DNA of 14,381 nt, from the NCBI GenBank assembly GCA_947374125.1, contig CANCAR010000050.1:1-14381 (forward strand). Reading direction: 5' to 3'. Positions within the stretch are counted from its first letter, which is position 1. Every line of letters starts with the position of its first letter. Source of the stretch: Hyphomicrobiales bacterium. Its GTDB lineage: Bacteria > Pseudomonadota > Alphaproteobacteria > Rhizobiales > Beijerinckiaceae. A program made the position numbers and the translations under genes. This document shows positions 1 to 7,433 of this stretch, in pieces. The notes beneath the pieces were generated by a model. The model had not been told where the DNA came from. It made no database searches and was given only the letters and a program-made list of their open reading frames with translations.

Positions 1-189
1 GTCTGCAAGCCGGATTGGTCAAAACACACCAAGTCGGCCGCGCCATTCAAGCGCAATGATACGATGCTTAATCTAGCGCCGATCGGCGTGGTGATGTTTG
101 GCAACCATCGCGACGGTATCCAAGGCAATCTGCGCGACAAAGCCAAGAAGCTCGGCATCACCGTTTTCATCAAGGAGGGTGGCGCGTAA
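1..189 (+). CDS. DUF2493 / YspA-like SLOG-family protein, C-terminal fragment
   Basis: This is the last 62 codons of a gene that starts upstream of the window, in frame from base 1 to a TAA at 187-189. The visible part contains AAPFKRNDTML, then PIGVVMFGNHRDGIQGNLRDK, then AKKLGITVFI. That pattern (acidic-aromatic PDW, APFKRND, a G-rich turn and a final 'KAKKLGI' helix-strand) is what I know from the C-terminus of DUF2493 proteins. Those are Rossmann-like SLOG-superfamily proteins, thought to bind nucleotides or nucleotide-derived ligands, and are common on alphaproteobacterial plasmids. Their biochemical role is not settled. It is the only plus-strand gene here and converges with the 92-aa gene, with repeat copy 1 lying between them. 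The family call is fairly secure; the function is open. Confidence 0.8.
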   Translation, partial: VCKPDWSKHTKSAAPFKRNDTMLNLAPIGVVMFGNHRDGIQGNLRDKAKKLGITVFIKEGGA

Positions 190-229
190 GCGCTGTTACG
201 TCGGTTAGTGGTTTGATGAGATCGCAGTC

Positions 230-257
230 TTGAATGTTCCGCTGAATTTGCTACATT
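230..257 (+). promoter_or_regulatory. Promoter-like sequence at the start of repeat copy 1
   Basis: TTGAAT (230-235), a 16-base spacer and TACATT (252-257) resemble a sigma-70 promoter. The stretch from 228 to about 266 is identical in both repeat copies (equivalent site 988-1015), making it the best conserved part of the repeat. If active, transcription would run rightward through the structured element, antisense to the 92-aa gene's 3' end. The match to consensus is only moderate. Confidence 0.35.
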
Positions 258-401
258 AAAGGAGTGAGGAACGGGCCTTGGCCCGCCCCCCTTTTTGCTA
301 CGCTTTTAGCGTGACCCGGATGGAAATTTGCAGTTTGGTCCGGGTCACCACTAAAAAGAGCCGAATACTCACAGGCCAAAAGCCCATTTTCTTCCTCCTT
401 T

Positions 402-487
402 TTTGCAAGCGAGGCCTTCGCCTGGGTCGGGGTGGCCAATCCTCCCCGATGGCGTGCTGCATCACGCCGTCTGCTGCCGCTCGCAAA
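402..487. ncRNA. Candidate structured RNA, cloverleaf-like fold (copy 1)
   Basis: A closing stem pairs 402-406 (TTTGC) with 483-487 (GCAAA) and 408-411 (AGCG) with 478-481 (CGCT), with one A/C mismatch. It encloses three hairpins: 412-415/420-423 (AGGC/GCCT, four-base loop), 427-432/444-449 (TCGGGG/CCCCGA) and 451-456/463-468 (GGCGTG/CACGCC). It is not a tRNA, having no CCA end or T-arm signature. The transcribed strand is unclear. A promoter-like box favours plus. On minus, the fold sits directly ahead of a strong ribosome binding site (394-400) and an ATG at 387. I do not recognise a named RNA family. Confidence 0.45.
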
Positions 488-536
488 ACTCAATTTCGCC
501 CAAAGACTACATTCTATTCCTCTACGGAAATAGAGA

Positions 537-815
537 TTATTTTTCAGTATCGGGCTGGCCGTCACGATCATTCGATGCTGTTTGATCGCCAATTTCAACG
601 ACACAGAATTCATCCCGGTCATACCCTTCATCTGCGTCTCGTTCGCCTCTCGCAATCTCTGCGGCGATATCGTCAAAGAAGTCGTCGATCGCAGTTTGCG
701 CTTCCGCCGCGGTCTCAAAAGTATCGGGCTGCTCGCGATTTTCATGGTCGATCACGGTCCAAGTGTTGATCCATCCATCGCATAGTGTGTGATGCTGAAC
801 TTCATATTTTTTCAT
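537..815 (-). CDS. Conserved hypothetical plasmid protein, 92 aa
   Basis: A small acidic protein of 92 residues beginning MKKYEVQHHTLCDGWINTWT. I chose the ATG at 815 because AAGGA lies nine bases upstream. The frame stays open to 980, but the upstream part has no ribosome site and looks like random translation. The core (TLCDGWINTWTV, then a helix with TAAEAQTAIDDFFDD, then GERDADEGYDRDEFCVVEI) resembles small proteins I associate with alpha- and gammaproteobacterial plasmids, which have no known function. The very acidic middle could suggest a DNA-mimic or adaptor role, but nothing shows this. The gene is bracketed by the two ~330-bp direct repeats, so it sits like a cassette. Its last codons are shared with the repeat end. 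Confidence 0.8.
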   Translation of the reverse strand: MKKYEVQHHTLCDGWINTWTVIDHENREQPDTFETAAEAQTAIDDFFDDIAAEIARGERDADEGYDRDEFCVVEIGDQTASNDRDGQPDTEK

Positions 816-985
816 GGTGGCATTTCCTTTCATTGGGGCAAAGCAACGCTTTGTCGCGGCTGAGAGCGGCGTGAAGGATAAAGGTGTGAGGGCAAAAGGC
901 TGTTGCGGAAGGCGGGCTACTCGGCAGAAAATGGGCAAACTCCCCTGCCCTACGTCGCGAAACGGATGGACAAACGTCACATCGA
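816..985. other. Intergenic stretch upstream of the 92-aa gene
   Basis: This 170-base unique segment lies between the 92-aa gene start and repeat copy 2. It must hold the upstream signals of that gene, unless transcription continues through repeat copy 2 from the primase side. I see no convincing minus-strand promoter. A small inverted repeat is present (GGGCA 933-937 with TGCCC 946-950). No gene is supported here. Confidence 0.5.
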
Positions 986-987
986 TC

Positions 988-1015
988 TTGAATGTTCCGC
1001 TGAATTTGCTACATT
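988..1015 (+). promoter_or_regulatory. Promoter-like sequence at the start of repeat copy 2
   Basis: TTGAAT (988-993), 16 bases, TACATT (1010-1015), identical to the box in copy 1. If used, the RNA would run antisense into the 3' end of the Toprim gene. Confidence 0.35.
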
Positions 1016-1162
1016 AAAGGAGTGGGGAACGGGCCTTGGCCCGCCCCCCTGTTTGGCTCTAAAGCATTAGTGTGACCCGGATCGAGATTTGCAGCCCTTT
1101 CCGGGTCATCACTAAAAAGAACCGAATACTCACAGGCCAAAAGCCCATTTTCTTCCTCCTTA

Positions 1163-1248
1163 TTTGCAAGCGAGGCCTTCGCCTTGGTCGGGGTGGCCAA
1201 TCCTCCCCGATGGAGTGCTGCATCACGCCGTCTGCTGCCGCTCGCAAA
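1163..1248. ncRNA. Candidate structured RNA, cloverleaf-like fold (copy 2)
   Basis: The fold is the same as at 402-487. The outer stem pairs 1163-1167/1244-1248 and 1169-1172/1239-1242. Inner hairpins lie at 1173-1176/1181-1184, 1188-1193/1205-1210 and 1212-1217/1224-1229, the last with one A/G mismatch. On the minus strand AAGGAGG (1155-1161) sits six bases before an ATG at 1148. Strand and function are unresolved. Confidence 0.4.
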
Positions 1249-1265
1249 ACTCAAATTCACCCAAA

Positions 1266-1295
1266 GACATCCCTCCTCTTTCTCTGAACAATGTC
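1266..1295 (-). promoter_or_regulatory. Purine-loop hairpin beside repeat copy 2
   Basis: On the minus strand a purine-rich loop containing AGAGAAAGAGGAGGG is flanked by GACAT and ATGTC (plus-strand arms 1266-1270 and 1291-1295). A competing hairpin, CAATGT/ACATTG (1289-1294/1298-1303), shares bases with the second arm, so the two exclude each other. It lies just after the Toprim gene's stop codon. The same purine motif occurs in four gene leaders elsewhere in the window. Confidence 0.4.
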
Positions 1296-1304
1296 TCACA
1301 TTGA

Positions 1305-2336
1305 TCAGTATCGGGTGGCGAAAAAGCCTTGGGCTTGTAATTTTTGGGTGATGGATTGGTGCAATTGCTCGTGACCCATTGCGACCAAATCATCATTCAA
1401 ATCCGCACGATCGGGCTGAAGGATAAAGGGCGAAATGCCGTGCGATAGAGCGCGTTCGGCTACCCGAAGGGTTGTTGTTTCACCCGTTGGATCATTGTCT
1501 TGAACGAGGATTACAGTCTTAACTTCAGGATGAAACACATAAGAATTCAGATGTTGAGCGGATGTAGCAGATGCGGTTGGAATTCCTGGCATGGCTGTCT
1601 TGAACGACAACATGGTTTCATTGCCCTCCCCTATCGCTAGGATTGATCCTGGTGGATCAAAATGGACTGCGTGTCGCGTTATTTCGCCGAGGCTTTTTTT
1701 CGGATCCGTAATAGATGCTTTTTTTCCCGTTAGCGGATCGAGCCAGGTTCGATGGACGGCGGTAATCATACCATGATGATCGGACACGGCCGCGATCATA
1801 GCTGGTAGCTTTTGACTGTTGCCGGTTTCCGCGTCCCGGTAATAGCAGGCAGGATGAAAACGGAGCGCGGGGATCGCTTGGAATCCATCGATCCCTCTGC
1901 TTTTCAGATAGGTTTCGGCCAAGGTATCTCGAATGGGGGAAGAGAGTGCAAAGAGTTTTCGCGCTTTTTCCGTATTATCAGAGGCGGAATTGTTTGGTTT
2001 TTGGATGTTTTTTGCATCGTTGAAAGGTTTATTGGATCCGTCGATAAACTGAAGCGCTTCACGTATGACTTCTTCGAAGTGTGGGGTGTTGAGGCTGATA
2101 TAGATCAGGTCGATCAAATCGCCGTGTTCACCCGACGCGGCATCTTTCCAATGACCTGCTCTAGCGCCGTTTGGATGATCGAACAGGGTGACATAGGTTG
2201 ATCGCCCGGGTTCGTTTCGAATGCTGCCGACGATCCAATAATTGCCGTTTTGACGGCCATTGGACAGATATTTTTGGCAGATTTCTTTCGCGTGGTTTCC
2301 AAGGCGACGCGAGAGATCGGCAAGATCATGTTTCAT
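1305..2336 (-). CDS. Toprim-domain, DUF7146-type primase-like protein
   Basis: A 343-residue protein. Residues 47-80 (YVTLFDHPNGARAGHWKDAA to GEHGDLIDLI) resemble the end of the N-terminal region of phage and plasmid primases, but the zinc-binding cysteines of DnaG are absent. Residues about 125-230 match the DUF7146 type of insert. The Toprim domain follows: LAIGEGNETMLS at 233-244, with the catalytic glutamate at 237, and VQDNDPTG at 278-285, with the DxD metal-binding pair at 280 and 282. Such proteins are thought to make primers for plasmid or phage replication or for conversion of transferred single strands. The start ATG overlaps the helicase stop by four bases (ATGA), so translation is probably coupled. 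The C-terminus ends inside the repeat boundary. Confidence 0.85.
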   Translation of the reverse strand: MKHDLADLSRRLGNHAKEICQKYLSNGRQNGNYWIVGSIRNEPGRSTYVTLFDHPNGARAGHWKDAASGEHGDLIDLIYISLNTPHFEEVIREALQFIDGSNKPFNDAKNIQKPNNSASDNTEKARKLFALSSPIRDTLAETYLKSRGIDGFQAIPALRFHPACYYRDAETGNSQKLPAMIAAVSDHHGMITAVHRTWLDPLTGKKASITDPKKSLGEITRHAVHFDPPGSILAIGEGNETMLSFKTAMPGIPTASATSAQHLNSYVFHPEVKTVILVQDNDPTGETTTLRVAERALSHGISPFILQPDRADLNDDLVAMGHEQLHQSITQKLQAQGFFATRY

Positions 2337-5300
2337 AGGTGCGATCCCTTTTGCTTGACGATACGGCAGATCGGATGTTTTTCAAGGACTGCGCTGATGA
2401 TTTTTTGGCCGGTTGAATCAGTTGGGACAAAGAGCCGCGTACGGTAATCGATGATCTCTGAGAACAAGCCCAAGGATTTGAAAAACTCGCGTTGATGGGC
2501 GGTAAAGCCAATCAATTCGATGCGGTTTTGGTGCATGACTTTTGTACGACGAAATTCCAGATGATCGTTTAGAAAGATGCTCAATCTGTTTTGAAGAAGA
2601 GCGTCGAATGCTTCCTCGTTTGTAACTGAGCTTGCTTCAGGCGCTGGTATGGATTGGTTGGCCCATTCGAGGGGCACCACGCGGCCGATCAGCGATTGTC
2701 CATCATCTGTCGTTAGACGATAGATCCGCGTGTGATCGCTTGGCATTTGCTTCCAGATCGGCAGCAATAGGCCAGTCACGAGGTATAGATCATGCGTTCG
2801 GAATTCTGAACAATTTGCGACTTCATTTGCCCAGGCTTGAGCAAAAAGATTGGCAGGTGCTTCGGTCCATTCGGTTTGTTCCAAAGCATCAAGACCCATC
2901 GAGAGATTTGACGTTGGTCGAATGAGCCGCACGCGTCGTTCATAGGTTCCATCTTCTAAAATGATGCTTTGGGCCGGTATCATGACGCTCGCCATTCCCG
3001 ATCGGCGGTTGATCAACCGTTTTGCATGAAGTTTTTCGACTTCGATTTCGGCCATGGCCAGTGAAAGCGGATTGGTTTTTATGGCAATACCCAGACGGAT
3101 CAGCTCAGTTGGAGCCCCCGTTGAGGGATGCGTATAGATCGTATGGCGATGGGTAATGCTGGCGCGATCGGCGCGATAGGTTTCTAAGCCTTGATCATAG
3201 GTGCCTGATGCAATCGCGCCTTCGATGCGACCTTGAAGGATGTGTTCAAATGTATCGAACACCATGTCTTGCAAATCGAGCCTCAGCGCGAGGACACGGT
3301 TCAGAAAGGTGGTGATCGGCGGTAAGGTTTCCTTCAGCGAGCCTTGGTCTTGGAGTTTGAGCCCGGTCTTTTGCTCAAATTTTTCGAGCGATAGATTTTC
3401 GATCTGCCCCCTAAACACCATGCCGTAAAATTGTCGTAAGGCGTCTCGGGCGTATTGGCTTTCCAGATTGTCTTCCGGGCGAAACAACCCCTGCCCGCCC
3501 GTCTGGCGTTGGCCCTTGGTGATTGCACCCAGCGTGTCGAGCCTGCGAGCAATCGTTGATAGAAAGCGTTTTTCGGCCTTCACATTGGTGGTGATGGGAC
3601 GAAACAGCGGTGGGCACGCCTGATTGGTTCGATTGGTGCGGCCTAATCCTTGGATGGCGGCATCGGCTTTCCATCCGGCTTCTAAGAGATAATGGATACG
3701 ACGGCGTTGGTTCTTAGCCCCCAAATCGGCATGGTAGCTTCGACCTGTTCCGCCGGCGTCCGAGAAAATCAGAATGCGCTTCTCATCATTCATAAATGCG
3801 TGTGTTTCGAGAAAATTGGCACTATCGGATCGGCTTTGGACTGTGATTTTACCTTGGCTGAGGATTAAACGGCGCGAGCGACCGGTTACTTCAGCGACAC
3901 GATCATCGCCAAAATGTTGGATGATTTGATCGAGCGCGCCATTGATCGAGGCCAGCGATCCGATATGTTCGAGCAGTTCTTGACGCGCTTCGAGCGCTTT
4001 TTGCGAGTGAACGATGTTGCCGTCCTTTGTGACAGGTCGCGAGCGAAGTTCACCCTCTTCTGTGGTGTATTCTTCATAGAGCTGTGTTGGAAAGCTATGG
4101 GCTAAATAATCGAGCACGGATTCGCGCGGCGTTGTGTCGATATGGAGGTCATCCCATTCATCGGTCTCCGTCTCCGCTAAACGGCGTCCGAGCAAGGCTT
4201 CGCTGGTTGAAACGATTTGAATGACGGCAGCGTCGCCGCGGTCGAGATCCTCATGGATCGCGCGGATTAACGTATTGACCTTCATGCTGGTCAGCATTTG
4301 GTTGAAGAACCGTTGTTTGGTGCTTTCAAAGGCGGACAGAGCGGCTGCCTTGGCCTGTCCGTTCAAGGTTTGGCCAGGTGTTGTGATATGGACCGCTTCG
4401 AGCGCTTGAGCGAGATTTTGATGGATCACCTCAAAAGCGTCGGCATAGTCATTATAGAGTTCCACCTGATCTTCCGTAAGCGCATGGTCGAGGATGTCGT
4501 ATTCGACGCCCGCATAAGAAAGATTGCGCGATAGATAGAGGCCCAGCGCTTTGAGATCGCGCGCCAAAACTTCCATAGCCGCCACGCCGCCTTCATTGAC
4601 CGCTGCGATAAATTCTTCGCGGGTTTCGAACGGGAAATCCTGCCCTCCCCAAAGACCGAGACGTTGGGCATAAGCGAGATTTTCGACCGTGGTGGCGCCG
4701 GTTGCCGATACATAAACAATTCGTGCATTGGGCAGCGCGTGTTGTAGTTTTAAGCCGTTGACGCCTTGTTGCGATGCTTTTTTAATGCCGCGATTGTTTT
4801 TGCCGGTTGCTGCATTTTGCATGGCGTGCGCTTCGTCGAAAATGATCACGCCATCAAAATCGGGACCGCACCAATTCAGGATTTGTTGAAGTCGACTTTC
4901 TTCACCATTGCCCGAACGCAAGGTCGCGTAGGTGGTAAAAAGAATGCCTTGGTTAAGCGTTACGGGTTTACCCGGCTTAAAGCGATCAAGCGGCGTGATG
5001 AACAGCGGTTCTTGACCAAGGGCTGACCAGTCGCGTTTGGCGTCTTCGAGCAGCGTTTCGGATTTTGATAACCAAAGCGCACGTCGGCGGCCTTGGATCC
5101 AGTTATCGAGAATAATGGCCGCAGCTTGGCGTCCTTTGCCCGAACCGGTGCCATCACCCAAAAACCAGCCCCGCCGAAATTCGACGGCGGGATGATCGAC
5201 CGTGTTTACACGGCTAAGGCTATCAAGCGACGGGCTTACTTCCCATCGTCCGTGCAACAGTTTGGCATGGCTTTCGCCCGCATAGATGACGCTTTCGAGC

Positions 5301-6619
5301 TGCGCGTCTGATAAAATGCCCTTTGTGACAAGATCGCTTGGCAGATAAGGGCGGTAACTTGCTTTGGGTGGCGCAACAGAGGCCATAGCGGTGGATTGCA
5401 CGAGTTTGGTCGGATGCGGTTGAGCGTTGGTGATGCGGATCGATTGCGGGGCGTAGTCGCGATAGATCGCATCGTCATGAGGATTGGGGGCCTCGGTTTT
5501 CCAATCGATCGACATATAGTCCAAGGGCTCGATCAAGGGTTCTGATACGATCAAGCGTAGCGGGGACTGGATCGTCTTCGCCTTAGATTTTTGCGGACCG
5601 AGCAAGATAGGCTTTTGTGCTGTTTGGTCGATCATCGCCCGAGGGGGTAGCTGTTTGACCCGATCGAACAGGTCCGCAACACTCAATGCGGGTTCATCAG
5701 CATCGATGAAGCGCGTTGGATCCTCAGCGGCGACTTTATCGATCACGGTAAGGCGTGTTTCGACGCTTGTGCCGTGTTTATAATAGAGCGATCCGGCCAT
5801 CGCAGTGCTCAACAGGATTGTTCCGCTGGCTTGCAATTGAACAAAGCTATCGCGCCAGGAAGGATTGCTTGGATGCCAAGCGCTTCCGGTAATGGCGACC
5901 AATCGACCGCCGGGCATCAGGCGATCAAAAGCCGATTGGATATGGCGTTGGGTTGTCTCGGACGAGCGGCGTTCGACATGAAGGGCGGCGGAGAACGGCG
6001 GATTCATCAAAATCACAGATGGCGAGATTTCGGGTCCTAAATAGTCGTGGATTTGAGCACCATCATAGTGAGAGACATGGGAAGCGGGAAAGAGGTGGTT
6101 GAGCATCGAGGCGCGGCTATCGCTGATTTCATTCAGAAAAACGCGCGCACCAAAATATTCAGCTAAAATCGCGAGCAATCCGGTTCCAGCCGACGGTTCG
6201 AGGACATGGTCATTGCCATTGATTTGGGCGGCATAGGCGGCGGCAAGCCCAATCGTAATCGGCGTCGAGAATTGTTGCAGAGCCTCGCTTTCCTCCGACC
6301 GTTTGGTGTGGGTTGGGAATTGTTGGCTGATCTTATGCAAGAGCTTGGCAAGCTCAGGGCCCTCAGGCGCACGTTTGCGAAAAGCAGGGGCGTATTTACG
6401 GATAAAAAGCACAAGGCTTGCTTCGCAAGCGTCATAGGCCAGCTTCCAGTTCCAACGGCCCGACGCGTCGTCAGCGCCATAGGCGGCAATCATCGCACTA
6501 CGAAGGAGAAGACCATCAATGGTCTTGCCGCGTTCAAGATGGCCGAGCAGCGTGTTAGCGGCTGCAATAGACGGAAGAGGATGGGAGGTTTGGAAGTCGA
6601 TGGCATATTGGCTTGACAT
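2333..6619 (-). CDS. Fused N6-adenine-type methyltransferase and strawberry-notch-like helicase
   Basis: A 1428-residue two-enzyme protein. The N-terminal part is a class I SAM-dependent methyltransferase: VLEPSAGTGLLA (139-150) is the cofactor loop and NPPF (206-209) the catalytic motif seen in adenine-N6 DNA methyltransferases. A superfamily 2 helicase follows: Walker A GDGTGSGKGR (488-497), DEAH (595-598), SAT (638-640), then a C-terminal strawberry-notch segment with AGGTGRSYHADLGAKNQRRR (955-974) and the arginine-finger stretch QGLGRTNRTNQ (990-1000). The last ~400 residues have no motif I recognise. Related methylase-helicase fusions in phages and plasmids (for example DarB of phage P1) protect incoming DNA from restriction. 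That role is inferred here from domains and from the nearby ArdC. The start at 6619 has GGAG ahead of it. It is coupled to the Toprim gene. Confidence 0.88.
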   Translation of the reverse strand: MSSQYAIDFQTSHPLPSIAAANTLLGHLERGKTIDGLLLRSAMIAAYGADDASGRWNWKLAYDACEASLVLFIRKYAPAFRKRAPEGPELAKLLHKISQQFPTHTKRSEESEALQQFSTPITIGLAAAYAAQINGNDHVLEPSAGTGLLAILAEYFGARVFLNEISDSRASMLNHLFPASHVSHYDGAQIHDYLGPEISPSVILMNPPFSAALHVERRSSETTQRHIQSAFDRLMPGGRLVAITGSAWHPSNPSWRDSFVQLQASGTILLSTAMAGSLYYKHGTSVETRLTVIDKVAAEDPTRFIDADEPALSVADLFDRVKQLPPRAMIDQTAQKPILLGPQKSKAKTIQSPLRLIVSEPLIEPLDYMSIDWKTEAPNPHDDAIYRDYAPQSIRITNAQPHPTKLVQSTAMASVAPPKASYRPYLPSDLVTKGILSDAQLESVIYAGESHAKLLHGRWEVSPSLDSLSRVNTVDHPAVEFRRGWFLGDGTGSGKGRQAAAIILDNWIQGRRRALWLSKSETLLEDAKRDWSALGQEPLFITPLDRFKPGKPVTLNQGILFTTYATLRSGNGEESRLQQILNWCGPDFDGVIIFDEAHAMQNAATGKNNRGIKKASQQGVNGLKLQHALPNARIVYVSATGATTVENLAYAQRLGLWGGQDFPFETREEFIAAVNEGGVAAMEVLARDLKALGLYLSRNLSYAGVEYDILDHALTEDQVELYNDYADAFEVIHQNLAQALEAVHITTPGQTLNGQAKAAALSAFESTKQRFFNQMLTSMKVNTLIRAIHEDLDRGDAAVIQIVSTSEALLGRRLAETETDEWDDLHIDTTPRESVLDYLAHSFPTQLYEEYTTEEGELRSRPVTKDGNIVHSQKALEARQELLEHIGSLASINGALDQIIQHFGDDRVAEVTGRSRRLILSQGKITVQSRSDSANFLETHAFMNDEKRILIFSDAGGTGRSYHADLGAKNQRRRIHYLLEAGWKADAAIQGLGRTNRTNQACPPLFRPITTNVKAEKRFLSTIARRLDTLGAITKGQRQTGGQGLFRPEDNLESQYARDALRQFYGMVFRGQIENLSLEKFEQKTGLKLQDQGSLKETLPPITTFLNRVLALRLDLQDMVFDTFEHILQGRIEGAIASGTYDQGLETYRADRASITHRHTIYTHPSTGAPTELIRLGIAIKTNPLSLAMAEIEVEKLHAKRLINRRSGMASVMIPAQSIILEDGTYERRVRLIRPTSNLSMGLDALEQTEWTEAPANLFAQAWANEVANCSEFRTHDLYLVTGLLLPIWKQMPSDHTRIYRLTTDDGQSLIGRVVPLEWANQSIPAPEASSVTNEEAFDALLQNRLSIFLNDHLEFRRTKVMHQNRIELIGFTAHQREFFKSLGLFSEIIDYRTRLFVPTDSTGQKIISAVLEKHPICRIVKQKGSHL

Positions 6620-6623
6620 GGAT

Positions 6624-6653
6624 GGTCTCCGAAAAGGGTAACGAAAGACGACC
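6624..6653 (-). promoter_or_regulatory. Hairpin over the helicase ribosome binding site
   Basis: In the minus-strand leader GGTC-G-TC (plus 6647-6653) can pair with GAGACC (plus 6624-6629), six base pairs with one bulged base and a 17-base loop. The downstream arm contains part of the GGAG ribosome site, so folding would hide it. The stem is short and could be chance. Confidence 0.35.
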
Positions 6654-6674
6654 GAAACCCTCTGGCCTCGGCCC

Positions 6675-6712
6675 CTTCAAAACCCTTCCGGCCCCCCTCT
6701 TCCTCTTGAAAG
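6675..6712 (-). promoter_or_regulatory. Purine-rich leader element ahead of the helicase gene
   Basis: The minus strand carries AAGAGGAAGAGGGGGG within a loop whose arms are CTT-T-CAA and TTGAAG (plus 6675-6680 and 6706-6712, one bulge). It resembles the purine motif in the leaders of parB, ardC and the DUF6927-like gene. The motif match is weaker here than at the other sites. Confidence 0.4.
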
Positions 6713-6718
6713 TGAGAT

Positions 6719-6754
6719 AAAAAAAGCGCTCGCGGCGTGAAGCCGGAGCGCTTT
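6719..6754 (-). terminator. Intrinsic terminator after the 214-aa gene
   Basis: Nine paired bases (AAAGCGCTC with GAGCGCTTT) continue past one bulged base into CGGC/GCCG with a five-base loop. On the minus strand the stem is followed by seven T residues. It begins nine bases past the stop codon of the 214-aa gene. Confidence 0.9.
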
Positions 6755-6762
6755 AAGAAGAA

Positions 6763-7407
6763 CTATCCGAACCGTGTTCCTTTGCTCGTAAAGGTATATT
6801 GGTTGGCCGTGATGATCTCATCGACCTGTTCGTCGGCTGTAAGCCACTCATATTCTTTTTCGAGCTGTCGATAAAACCATTTTGCTAAGTCACGCAGGGC
6901 GGTCTCAATCTCGTCTTCAGCTTTTTGGGAAACATCATTTTTTCGGTCGTAATTAAAATCGACCGAAATTCGCATCGAATTTTCGTGATTATAATGACCA
7001 ATATGGCTGATATCAGCGAATAGATTGTAAAAATGCTGCCTTTGAGCCGATTGTAATCGATCAGTGATCGCGTGAAGGTCCGTATCCTTTGGTGCATAGG
7101 ACCGGATCTTTTTTGAAGCTTTGGCTTTATAAAAATACTTGCCTTCAAAACACGCGCCGTCTCCTTGGGAGCAAAAACCCGAAAAATACAGAGCGGGTTT
7201 GAGGGTTTGGGAGCCATTGGGATGCCGTTTCGCGTTTAATTTGATATCGAGACCGATCATTTCAGCCACGGTTTCGAAATCGGCATATATGGAATCATAC
7301 CAGTCGTAATCAAGGCAGTTATTTCGATACCAAATTCGCGCGTGTTCTTTCGCGGCATCGGTTAACTCATTGATCTGAAAAACGGTTGTTTCGATAATCT
7401 GGGGCAT
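6763..7407 (-). CDS. Conserved phage/plasmid protein, 214 aa, unknown function
   Basis: The 214 residues begin MPQIIETTVFQINELTDAAK. The order WYDSIYADFETVAEMIGLDI, then ALYFSGFCSQGDGACFEGKY, then KIRSYAPKDTDLHAITDRLQ, then a C-terminal helix with WFYRQLEKEYEWL is a pattern I know from phage and plasmid proteins, some of which carry the database name 'antitoxin of toxin-antitoxin stability system'. I would not rely on that name: no toxin partner is evident next to it. The ATG at 7407 has AAGGAA ten bases upstream. The gene is closely boxed by terminators on both sides (7434-7459 before, 6719-6754 after), with only 26 bases between the first and its start. No promoter fits there, so expression probably depends on read-through or on a promoter inside the DUF6915-like gene. 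Confidence 0.85.
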   Translation of the reverse strand: MPQIIETTVFQINELTDAAKEHARIWYRNNCLDYDWYDSIYADFETVAEMIGLDIKLNAKRHPNGSQTLKPALYFSGFCSQGDGACFEGKYFYKAKASKKIRSYAPKDTDLHAITDRLQSAQRQHFYNLFADISHIGHYNHENSMRISVDFNYDRKNDVSQKAEDEIETALRDLAKWFYRQLEKEYEWLTADEQVDEIITANQYTFTSKGTRFG

Positions 7408-7433
7408 TGGGGCGGTTCCTTATGGGGCAATAG

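Larger units (their letters stand above)
228..554. repeat. Direct repeat copy 1 (structured non-coding element)
   Basis: This is the first of two direct repeats, the second being at 986-1315. Bases 228-507 align with 986-1268 at about 90% identity by eye. After a diverged 36-base stretch the alignment resumes with TCAGTATCGGG at 544-554, at exactly the same offset as in copy 2. It fills the convergent gap between the DUF2493 gene and the 92-aa gene and reaches into the last codons of the latter. On the plus strand it holds a GC hairpin (272-285), a perfect 10-bp stem (311-320 with 339-348) and a four-way-junction fold (402-487). Open reading frames exist on both strands, but differences between the copies are mostly non-synonymous in every frame I compared, so I do not call them genes. 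Confidence 0.85.
986..1315. repeat. Direct repeat copy 2 (structured non-coding element)
   Basis: The second copy of the repeat described at 228-554, in the same orientation. It follows the stop codon of the Toprim gene on the minus strand, and the shared TCAGTATCGGG (1305-1315) covers that gene's stop codon. The long stem is kept (1072-1080 with 1101-1109). One base pair is changed relative to copy 1: a G-C pair becomes G-T, which would remain a G-U wobble if the plus strand is the RNA. The hairpin TCGGGG/CCCCGA (1188-1193/1205-1210) and the outer stem are unchanged. The hairpin at 1212-1217/1224-1229 has one mismatch. Confidence 0.85.

Noticed and set aside
272..296. GC hairpin followed by T residues as a terminator for the DUF2493 gene.
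   Set aside because: Six C residues separate the stem from the T-run, and copy 2 lacks the T-run while keeping the hairpin, so a terminator role is not supported.
402..487. The cloverleaf-like fold as a tRNA gene.
   Set aside because: Arm sizes, lack of the T-loop and D-loop consensus, no CCA and no plausible anticodon stem rule out a tRNA.
251..769. Long overlapping open frames on both strands in repeat copy 1 (and similar ones at 1009-1299 in copy 2).
   Set aside because: Several frames are open at once, and differences between copies are mainly non-synonymous in each. Stop-poor, GC-rich structured DNA explains them better than genes.
816..980. In-frame upstream extension of the 92-aa gene to an ATG at 980.
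   Set aside because: There is no ribosome site at the distal ATG, the extra residues look unlike a protein start, and AAGGA precedes the ATG at 815.
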